A DNA stretch of 64,000 nt from Talinum fruticosum (taxonomy: Eukaryota; Streptophyta; Magnoliopsida; Caryophyllales; Talinaceae). Of this stretch, positions 55,658 through 64,000 are shown piece after piece. The DNA lies in contig JAITYX010000129.1 of assembly GCA_021018815.1 (NCBI GenBank), positions 1 to 64,000 on the forward strand, in the 5' to 3' direction. The notes under the pieces are model-generated. The model was not told the DNA's origin. It worked only from the letters and a program-made list of their open reading frames with translations, and did no database searches. Numbering within the stretch: position 1 is the first letter of the stretch; each line of letters begins with the position of its first letter. The translations under genes and the position numbers were made by a program.

Positions 55658-58026
55658 TGTAACAAACCAAGAACATCAGGATCCACACCCAAAAACTCAT
55701 CTCAAAACCAAATATGCATAAACGCAACATATACCAAAGTAACAAACAAATGAGTACAGACTTGCAAGAACCGAGCCCTTTCCAGGATGGCCGAATTATA
55801 GCCTTGGGAGTTTCAGTAACCCTAAAAATTCTCTCGTGTAATGCCTCAAATATGCAACCGCATAATTGGTTACTTAATAAGAAATTTATTATTCATCAGC
55901 AGCAGAAGACTTGTAAGTTGGGAGATATTACCGCCGTTTTCAAAATGAAAACAAGGCACATTCATTTGAGCGAATCGATTTTTCGAACATGTATAAAAAT
56001 TTATTTAACAATTTAACCCAAATGTTTTCATAGAAAATGCAACCCTTTCAAAACGCCAAGGATCAGCTGGAGAGGAACCATAAGCCAAGAGACCAAGGGA
56101 GTGACTAGCGGGTATGGGGTCAAGACAAATAGTCATACATCACTTCCTCTTACCAAGCATAATCTTTTCCTTCCTTTTTAACTTTATCCGTGATTGTAAG
56201 TAACTTGCCTTATGCTATGCTTCCTAAAAATTTTCATAAAACATAAAACAATAAAAGTGTGAGCTAGAAGCTCAGATACGTTACTACTTTAAAATAAAAT
56301 TATAGTTTATGTGCTCTTAAATACGTGCATATCTTAAAATATTTTTCTTGAATAAACGGTATGTAAACTTGTCAATTGCTGATTGACCTTTTCGATTAGC
56401 CAAGCTTAGAACCCGTATCACATTCTCATATGTGTTTTTTGGGTAAACTCTTGCATTCAGTATCTTTTAATTTCTCAATTGCCGCTCAAAATTCATTTAA
56501 GCTTCAATTTTCAGAATTATATAAAGATTTGTTCTTCCTCCTTGCTTGAACTTGATTCAACATTCTAAATTTGTTTTCTATCCTAATCTCTCTTTGAATA
56601 ATATCTCAAACCTTCTTTAAGATCATTACTAACTTAATCATTCATGTCTCATTATAATCTAAGTACTTATGGGCTTATTTTTCAACTCATCACAACTCAT
56701 TTCAACTAGATCTTCGTTAGATCTAATGAAACTTTCTAACTTCATAGCTAATTACATTTATTTCATATTTTCAATTCAAAACTTAATGTAGCCCAATTTT
56801 CATTTAATTCACACACATGAATATACCTCCATATTGTATCAAATTTTCACATTTCAAATTGATTCACTCTTGCATAGGTAAACTAAGATTTAATTACATT
56901 AAATTGCTCAAGTTTAGCACACATATACAAAAATAAATTCAATCCTCCATTAACCTCCAATGCTTCATTTACACATTCTTGAAACCTACCAACAACAATA
57001 TACATGTTTATATTTCAATGCATAAATTAACTCATCTACTCAATTTACCCATACTTTTTAATTCATTTATTTATTCAACCTCAAGTTCTCTTGAACTTTG
57101 TTTTTCAACAAGACCACATCCAAAGCAATCGGGAACAACTTACTTTACTCAAAATTATAGTGAAACACCTCAATTACTTCACTAAATCAAGCTTAACAAA
57201 TCTAACCACAAGCATGTACTCCAATTTACAATCCTTCCACCATGAATACCAATTCAAAATTTCACAATCAACCTTCGAAATCCTCTCATAAACACCTTTG
57301 TAAACTTATATAATTTAATTATTAACTAAAATCAACAAAAAAATAGTAGAAGGAGATGAATATGGAAGTTAGGGTTTCACCTTCAATACCTAATTAATGA
57401 AAGCCAAGAGGAGGAGATGGTCGGTGGTTGTTCAGCCAGAATCCGGAAGCTCTTGGGCAGCATCACTGCACTAGCTTCCAGCAGTGGAGCTGGTCATTGG
57501 TCGGTGGATAGATAGGGGCGGGCGGCTGCAAGCAAAGGAACGGGAGGAGAGAGGAAAATGGTAAGAAAATGAAGAGCTTGCAAATTTGTATCCTTTTCTT
57601 TCGTTACTTTTTTTTGGAATAATTCCAAACCTACGTCTCAACTTTTATAACCGAAAAAATGCACCAATTTTTTTTGAATTAATTTTATTTATTTATTTTT
57701 TGTCCTTATCAAGTTAATAGATTTTTTTACTACATGACTAATTTGATACCACATATTTGGCTCTTTTTAACTTGTTGATTTTTATTTTTATTTTTATATA
57801 TTTAATACTATTATTATTATTGTTATTTAATATTTATGAGACAAATTAACCGAGCTCGGGATAGCATTTCGAATAATTTGGGTACAAATATACCTTTGTA
57901 GATAAATTTACAATTTTTTTATTTATAAGTTACCACTATTTGATGCGATTAAAGATTCCCGAGTTACTTGAATTACCAAATTCACTCGCATCTTTTACTT
58001 AGATTTCAGATTTTCCGTGTCTTACC
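55658..58026 (-). repeat. Decayed gypsy LTR on minus strand
   Basis: Reading the minus strand, it begins GGTAAGACACGGAAAATCTG near 58026 (like the TGTAAGACCCG start of the Tekay LTR). It contains the CTGAGCTTCTAGCTCACA palindrome near 56260 and ends TTGGTTTGTTACA at 55658. The length, about 2.37 kb, and the layout fit a Tekay-type LTR. No internal region adjoins it within the window. Short ORFs inside (55714-56016, 56979-57291) show no motif. Confidence 0.6.
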
Positions 58027-58095
58027 GCTCTTGATTAATATCATATTAGTACGATCAAATGTAGCATTTAAAATAATTAAATGTGATTAAAAAAT

Positions 58096-58320
58096 TGGTG
58101 TGTTCTCTTCACACACTCTCCGCCCCTTTCCTTCTCATTCTCTCCCTTCTTCCTCTCTAAACCCTAATTATGTGTTTATTATTCTTTTCACTTTTCTAGA
58201 TTCTTAAGGTTGCTACTAGCCTAGTTCCAGCTAGTGGTAAGCCCGTTTTACTCAATTTCTTTAATCAATCAAGATCTAAAGATATTGCTATTTTCTTTAG
58301 AATAAATTTTCTCTATTTTT
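58096..58320 (+). other. Pyrimidine-rich, telo-box-bearing non-coding segment
   Basis: CT-rich tract with CTCTCTAAACCCTAA at 58155-58169 (telo-box AAACCCTAA), followed by CTAGTGGTAAGCCC, which resembles an untranslated exon end with a splice donor. It looks like a relic of a plant gene 5' leader, but no coding exon follows; the minisatellite and Ogre element C do. Confidence 0.35.
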
Positions 58321-58528
58321 TGTGAGAGTTTGGGTTTCTGTCCTTTCTTGTGAGAGTTAGGGTTTCTCTCCTTTTTGTGAGAGTTAATTTTCTTTCATTC
58401 TTGTGTGAGTTAGGGTTTCTCTCCTTTTTGTGAGAGTTTGGTTTCTCTCCTTCTTGTGAGAGTTAGGATTTCTCTCCGTCTTGTGAGAGTATTATTTCTC
58501 GCCTTTGTGCGAGTTATTTTTCTTGCCA
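58321..58528 (+). repeat. Minisatellite, 8 units of 25-28 bp with telo-box-like core
   Basis: Units start at about 58321, 58349, 58376, 58404, 58429, 58455, 58482 and 58506. The consensus is TGTGAGAGTTAGGGTTTCTC followed by TCCTTCT. Two units carry an exact TTAGGGTTT; others have TTTGGGTTT or TTAGGATTT. The array ends five bases before the LTR of Ogre element C. Confidence 0.92.
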
Positions 58529-58532
58529 ATAC

Positions 58533-60546
58533 TGTAGACACCTAAAAAGTGTCATCCTTTATCTCGTTATTCCCGTATTTTGTTTTGTTGGCCCGATGAT
58601 GATAATCCCGAGTCTCGTTTGTGGATTTGGACCTTGGACTCGATCGATCGGTGTAATAAGCCGATAAACCACAAAGAACCCCCAGCACCACTTAAATAGC
58701 CTTTTTTCCTTTGGTCGGTCCACAAATCCACTTTTCTTTCAAACCGTCCTAGAGTTCGGTCGAGCATTAAGAGATTATGGAGTCCCATGATGTGTGCCGG
58801 GAATTTCCAAGTGCGGAATACAACACTCTACTTTTGTTCAAGTCGGACAAGGAGCTGAAGACTTGAAGATGATGTTGAAGCGTTGCATTTCATGATCGGG
58901 AGCATCACACGAGACAGCCCACGCGAGGCTAGAAGCTCTTTTCCCTAATGATGTCGTGAGGTCGGCGCCCACCTTTTAGAAGCTTGGTGGAACACTGCGT
59001 TTTGAGCTTGGAGAGTCCTTAGAGATACAACTAGGGAACGGAACCCTAGGAGGATCTGGATGGCCGGCGCTCGCCACCCCTCTTTAGCGAGTTCTATCTC
59101 GGTTTTATCACATATTGATCCAGTTCAATCTCTTAAGGAATGGTTCGTTTTTCTTTCAGCTATTTGGCTGGTTAAATAGGGTAAACCCTAGGTCATTTGT
59201 GACCTAGGTCCTCTCCTATAAATAGAAACATATGACTCTCATTCTCATAAAGCTTTCGCCTTATCATTATACTCGATGAGAACCGACTAGAATGTTCTAA
59301 TCTAATTGTTACTCTGCCGAATTTTACATAAACATTCATCTTCCACCGTTGAATCCGTGTAAAGAGCTAAAGAATATTGATTTATTTCGATCTTTGGGCA
59401 CTCGTTCAACTTATCATTACCATATCCCACACACATTTCACAAAACTAGCCCTTTTCTCCGGATCGTCACCAATGCATCGAGAGATCCGACGAGGAGATC
59501 CGGATCATCAAGGTGGGACAACCTCGAGGGCCCTATTTCAACATTCAAAATGGTTTATTTATTTCTGTTTTTATTGCTTTCGTATTGTGGTTCAAGAGAT
59601 GTAATCACTTTAATTTCCTCCTCGATTGATGTAATGTTTTTTCCCGTTTTCCTTTATCGCTTTCTTTACCGCTTTTCGTTGTCGCTTGCCTTATTATGTT
59701 TTGGTTGCTTTAATTTCACTTTGTATGATGTTGTTTGCTTATTTGTTTACATTATTTTAAGCACACTATTCGACTTAGTAATGGTCGTCTTCGGACGGGC
59801 AAAACGAAAGGGTTTGTCCCTACATTTCGTACCCTCGCCCCGAATCCGATTCTCGGTTCAAGGTCGATGGAGTCATCTTTTTAGTATCTTCTTGTTTTAG
59901 TTTTGCCATACTAAGATCAGAAGAGCAAATTTTATTCATTTTATTTTTATTAGTTTTCCTTTCCCTAAAAGCCGATCGGCGACACCCTAATTTTATGTTT
60001 TATTCTCATTAATCTGCATCCCAACTGTTTTCGATTTACAGGATAAATTTTATTATGGTTTAGGATCTCGCTAACCGGGTTGAGGCTGAGGCCGACTCTG
60101 TCGGCCATTGCCTCTGGCCGGCGCCGGCCACCGGCTGGGAATAGGCTGTCGCTCGTGCTCGGTGGTTGGCGGATGAGGCTTCGGTCCGGATTGGTTTCAC
60201 ACCAATCTGTCCCTAAAGTCTCTCGACAGAACCCTAACCCTAATCTTGTTTATCCTTTAATTAATAAACAATATCCCGGGACTTCTAAAATTATTGCTAA
60301 AATAAAATAATTAATAAAAATGGCAATCAAATCTGATTTAATTCATTTCAACTTCATTTAATAAGACTTCAAAAATCCTAATAAAAAGTTCATCCCACAT
60401 TCCAAAATCGACTTTCAAAACCATCTTCATCCCCACATTCCAAAATCGACTTTAAAAATCATCTTCAAAATCAATCCTCAAAAAGAGAGACCCGACACAA
60501 GTGGGGAAGCTCGGCGCGAGCTCCTGGGCCAGCCGTGGTTCCTACA
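58533..60546 (+). repeat. 5' LTR of Ogre/Tat element C (complete, 2.0 kb)
   Basis: Starts TGTAGACACCTAAAAAGTGT and ends GTGGTTCCTACA just before the primer site. It matches element B's LTR over its length and element A's partial copies. A 41-base direct duplication (CCCACATTCCAAAATCGACT ... CATCTTCA) occurs at 60392-60470. Confidence 0.9.
59217..59224 (+). promoter_or_regulatory. TATA box in element C LTR
   Basis: TATAAATA about 685 bases into the LTR, after the palindromic CCTAGGTCATTTGTGACCTAGG at 59187-59208, and conserved among all Ogre-type LTR copies in the window. Confidence 0.75.
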
Positions 60547-60549
60547 GAG

Positions 60550-60567
60550 TGGCGACTCCACTGGGGA
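60550..60567 (+). other. Primer binding site of element C, tRNA-Arg type
   Basis: TGGCGACTCCACTGGGGA, three bases after the LTR end, identical to element A. Confidence 0.88.
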
Positions 60568-61863
60568 TTAATCATTTATTAAGAGGGCAAAACTTGAAAA
60601 TTTGAGTAGTGTGTTTTTAATGATGTGCGTGCATTAGGCATCCTGTATTTAGTAACATTTGAACTAGTTTAAATATAGTTTTCGACCACTAGGAAAACTT
60701 TATTGTACCCACTGTTTAACCCTTTCCGGAGAGAGGCTCCCACTAGGCCTTGATGAGCCCAACTAGGCTTAGCTAGCCAAGGCATCGTACCTCCTCCCGC
60801 ACAGCACGCCATCTTGGGCTAAACCTTTTGGTTCATTGAGATGCACCGAATTCGGTTGATATCCCGAATGCATGCAACCCATGGGGGACCTAATTTCGCA
60901 TCTGCGTGTCACCATGTATCCGTACTCTTGAACTCTTGGACCATAGAACTTTTAGACTTTTAGGTTTTTCCCTCGCACTGTATTTGCATGCTTGGAAGAG
61001 TGTGTTTGTTTTTTAGATTTAATCTTCTTCTTATGAGCCTTTAGGAATAGGTGAGGAGCGCTTGATTAGACCTTTGCATGGGTGAAAATAAAACACATTA
61101 ATAAATTGTCTAGAGTTGGTCCAATTATGTGCATTTAGCCAAAGTTAAAAAGCCTTTTTCCTAATAAGGTCGGTCCATCATTCGCATTTTTCCACGTCAG
61201 TCCAAAATTATTTTCTTCATAGTCTAAGTAGTTGCTATTTGTAAAAGGGTTGTATCGAAAGTTCCCTTCTCTTGTCGTCCAATCCGTTTTTTTTTTTTTT
61301 TAGCATTTTTACATTTCATCTTGCATCATCTCATATTAGGTGAGTCCTTATGCATTAGCCAAATAAAATCATCTCATATTAGATGAGTCCATTAGCATTA
61401 GCCAAATAAAATCATTTCATATCGGGATAGATGAGTCCACCATTCGCAATTTTGCATTTAGTTCATCTCAAATAGGAAAATGCATTATCATATAGGAAGC
61501 ATCTTTTCTTTAAGGATCATGTGTCAACCAAATCATTTGTCATATCATCATTGCATTCTTTATGTGCATCCAAATAAAAAGTATCCTTAGTCCCTTTGGG
61601 TCTTGCGCTTAAGCCCTTTCCTCCTAAAAGCAATCTTTTCTCACATGGTCCTAAACCTCACCCTTTAGGTTGCAGAATAGGGAAGTCAACCGAGTACCGT
61701 CGGAATCCGAGATCTATGAGACTAGAACGTCTAGCCGGAGTCCGGCACATCGTCATTCCTTTCTACTCCGCGGTCTACACTAGTGCGACAAACTTTGGTT
61801 CATACTACATCGTCACAATCCACTCCTTGTTCTAAGATAGTACCTAAAAAGAGTTCCCTTCCA
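60568..61863 (+). other. Untranslated leader of element C, with short repeat array
   Basis: No gene. It is homologous to leaders of A and B. At about 61310-61460 it contains three to four copies of the CATCTCATATTAGGTGAGTC core (AGATGAGTCC variants), far fewer than in A or B. A T-run lies at 61287-61303. Confidence 0.75.
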
Positions 61864-62775
61864 ATGGATCCTAATCCCGAACAATATCTTAGCCTCAATA
61901 TGCTTAATGAGAATGTAGCTAAGGTGGAAACCCGATTAAATGATCAACGAGAACAGCTTATCCTTTATCTCAAGAGAAGAGGCCGAAGAGGTTGAGCATA
62001 TAAAAAGAGAAAAGGCCATGATTATCCCACCTCCACCAATCCAATCTTCTTCCAATAATCCTAAACCTGAATCTTCTAAGCCTAAATCCAAAACTCGGTC
62101 CGATTCTTATATAGATCGGATAGAGAGGATATTGAGGGAGTCATCTATGTTCAGCAACCATTATTTTGATCATAAGGGATTCACTTCAATTCCTAAGGGT
62201 AAACTACCTCAAAAGTTTACAATGCATGATATTAAGTTCAAGGGTTCCGAGAATCTCCATCATCACGTGCACAACTTTTTGGGAGCAATGCCTCTTAAGA
62301 ACATTCCTGATGACACTTACCACATCATCTTCCTCCGGACGTTTGACACTCATGTCATGAAGTGGTATAACGCGGTTGACGTACACAAGGTCGCCGAGTT
62401 GGACATATTTGTCCAAGGAGTTCCTCCATCAATACTACTATAACACGGATCTACATGTTACTCTTAGAGACTTGGAGTTAATCAAGCAAGGTGAAAATGA
62501 GAGTTTCACCGATTTTATGACCAGATGGAGAGTAAAGCCAGCCCACATGGTTGATCGACCCTTTGAGAAAGATCAAGTCCATACTATTGTGAAGAACCTT
62601 CAACCCAATTATAATTAGCACCACAAATTTCCACCCATGATGAACTTTTCAACTCTTAGAGATGTTGGTTTGCTGATAGAAGAAGAAGCTGTCCACCTCG
62701 ACTACAAAAGTCACAACTAGATATAGAGGTAATTATCATTCCAAAGATAAGGAAACCTCCAATAGTGGTGATGTG
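61864..62775 (+). pseudogene. gag: Ogre/Tat element C gag (interrupted)
   Basis: ATG 61864 (MDPNPEQYLSLNMLNENVAK) is shared with element B and is the best start. After a frame change, SDSYIDRIERILRESSMFSN, FDHKGFTSIPKGKLPQKFTM and DTHVMKWYNAVDVHKVAEL follow at 62098-62400. LHVTLRDLELIKQGENESFT and VDRPFEKDQVHTIVKNLQPN lie at 62450-62610. The frame is broken about four times, and the gene is cut at 62775 by an inserted LTR. It is the least damaged of the three Ogre-type gags in its capsid part. Confidence 0.9.
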
Positions 62776-64000
62776 TAGTGAGGGCGGAAGCAAAAGGAAA
62801 GGGAAAACCGCAAACAAGCAACCGGGCGGAATGCAAGTCTGCAGGTACGGTTCCGGGAGAATGGGTGAATGAGGGGGCAAATGGAGGAGTTTTAAGCTCT
62901 TGACTGGGCCAAGAAGGTTGGGTAAAAATTGGGGAATTTTTGGAGGCTGGGAACACCTTGATCCGAGGGCTGAAAGTCGGGGTTCTCACTGACTGTCTAG
63001 GATGACTCCCTTTGTATAAATCGAAGGTGGGGGACGGAGTTCTTCTTGGTTTGAGCTGAGATTTGGAGGGAATGGACTCAACTCATGTATAATGCTGTGG
63101 TTGAAATTTGGGAAGGAAGTGACTCATGGATTGGGAGATATGGATATGGAAAGTCGATGGATAAAGCCGAGGTTTCTCCTTGGATACGTAAACACCACCA
63201 AGAGAAAACCTAGGGGCACCTATAACCTTGCCGGATACGTAAACACCACCGGTAGATTAGAGGACTCAAAGAACACCACCAAGTAGCCAACTTGGATACA
63301 GCATTGAGGTTCAAAAGGGGATGAGCTATCCAGCTCAATATCCATTCATATATTCATCATCAAGTTGTTTTGTACAAAGCTAAATACATTGAGTATTTAT
63401 AGAAAATAAAAGGCAAGTTGAAAATAACATAAAGCTTAAACAAAAATAATAATCTAAGGCTTGCATTGAGTTTCCTCTTCTTCAAGCAAAGATGGAGGGC
63501 CGGATGTAGAGAAGCAATCTTGGCCAAGTTTTGAAACTCTAGGGAACATGTGGTGGAAAATGCATTGTGCATTTTCAGCCATGTATCTCTTTCCCCTTGC
63601 ACAAGATATCATCACATGCTCTTTTCCACTCATGCTAGTGCTTAGGAATTCTTCTAGGCTTTTCCTTTGGCTGTCCATGCATTCCCCTCCTTGGTAGCTC
63701 ATTCGGATGGTCCGGTTTTAGGCCTTGACACATTCGGCCGGATTGTGATCAAAGCGCACGGTTTGAGCTCTTTGGCATTTTTAGACCTCTCTTGTCACTT
63801 ACTTTGGCCTTAACTCATAAACATGAATTATTTATGTACCTCAAGTCATAAAAGATGATTGGCCTTAATCACCAAGCTTTAGTTAAGCTTGTGAAAGTCA
63901 AACCATGAAAGTAGACTTTAGGCGCCAAAATTGATCTCCCTCGATTTTAAGCTCCTTTTGTAGCTTTGGCATTAACTCATGGCTCTTGGCTTTTTGGCAT
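62776..64000 (-). repeat. LTR of an unidentified element on minus strand, running off the window
   Basis: Element C gag stops at the dinucleotide TG of TGTAGTGAGGGCGGAAGC, which read on the minus strand is an LTR end ...CACTACA. Further in, the minus strand has a TATA box at 63394-63401, a helix-free low-complexity U5 region and a repeated GGTGGTGTTTACGTATCC motif (63187 and 63232). The element body, if any, is beyond 64000. Whether it is copia or gypsy cannot be told. Confidence 0.55.
63394..63401 (-). promoter_or_regulatory. TATA box in the terminal minus-strand LTR
   Basis: Minus strand CTATAAATACTCAATG. About 620 bases separate it from the LTR end at 62776, compatible with an R-U5 region. 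Confidence 0.55.

Larger units (their letters stand above)
58533..62775 (+). mobile_element. Ogre/Tat element C (5' part)
   Basis: Complete 5' LTR, tRNA-Arg-type primer site, leader with the shared repeat core, and most of gag, all in plus orientation and homologous to elements A and B. At 62775 the gag is interrupted by the LTR of another element, so the rest, if present, is beyond the window. Confidence 0.88.

Noticed and set aside
55625..56035. Possible ORF1 of the LINE, upstream of the endonuclease once the CACTA element is skipped
   Set aside because: The segment reads as the end of a gypsy LTR on the minus strand (TTGGTTTGTTACA end). No zinc knuckle or RNA-binding motif was found.
58096..58320. 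Possible first exon and intron of a host gene (telo-box, CT-rich leader, GGTAAG donor)
   Set aside because: No coding exon, acceptor or protein similarity follows before the Ogre C insertion. Kept only as a low-confidence non-coding segment.
61287..61303. Poly-T run considered as a Pol III terminator or a reverse poly-A tail
   Set aside because: No A-box/B-box or LINE/SINE body adjoins it. It lies within the leader of Ogre C.

Overview
The window looks like a gene-poor, transposon-dense stretch of a large flowering-plant (probably eudicot) nuclear genome. There are no operons, ribosome binding sites or convincing host genes. Nearly all recognisable coding sequence is broken gag-pol of plant LTR retrotransposons, plus one LINE and one CACTA DNA transposon. 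Every coding region I could identify carries stops or frameshifts, so all are called pseudogenes. Lineage names (Tekay, Reina, Ogre/Tat, SIRE) rest on remembered family motifs and architecture, not on a search.

Layout. 1-9671: Tekay/Del-like Ty3-gypsy chromovirus, with a 5' LTR cut by the window edge, Met-type primer binding site, gag, protease, RT, RNase H, integrase, chromodomain-like tail and a complete 2.81-kb 3' LTR. 9672-13575: decayed Reina/CRM-like chromovirus, broken near its integrase end by a CACTA-like terminus (13198-13390). 13580-18908: Ogre/Tat element A (+), with truncated LTRs, a tandem-repeat leader and gag only. 18909-22600: no identifiable feature. 22905-42043: Ogre/Tat element B (-), with integrase, aRNase H, RNase H, RT, protease, gag, leader repeats and a complete 1.95-kb 5' LTR. 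Its protease gene is split by a complete SIRE-like Ty1-copia element (27187-36523) with 1.4-kb LTRs and a 5-bp target duplication (CCCAA). 42044-47731: a second SIRE-like element (+) whose 5' LTR is reduced to 45 bp, apparently because Ogre B inserted there. Its integrase is fused by deletion to the extra 3' ORF. 47732-50042: gypsy LTR on the minus strand. 50043-51169: LINE endonuclease fragment (-). 51170-55624: CACTA element with matching ends, subterminal hairpins, a DUF4216-type fragment and a long inverted duplication. 55658-58026: another decayed minus-strand gypsy LTR. 58321-58528: minisatellite with telo-box-like cores. 58533-62775: Ogre/Tat element C (+), with a complete 2.0-kb LTR, tRNA-Arg-type primer binding site, leader repeats and gag. 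Gag is cut by an LTR of yet another minus-strand element that runs off the window at 64000.

Relative order read from the nesting: SIRE copy 1 entered Ogre B, and Ogre B entered SIRE copy 2, so SIRE copy 1 is the youngest of that stack. The LTRs of the Tekay element differ by roughly 10 percent by eye, with many small indels clustering at CAG/CTG-like positions. The observations most worth following are the inverted duplication of coding sequence inside the CACTA element, the shared extra ORF of the two SIRE-like copies, the splice-donor-like core of the Ogre leader repeats, and the telo-box minisatellite.
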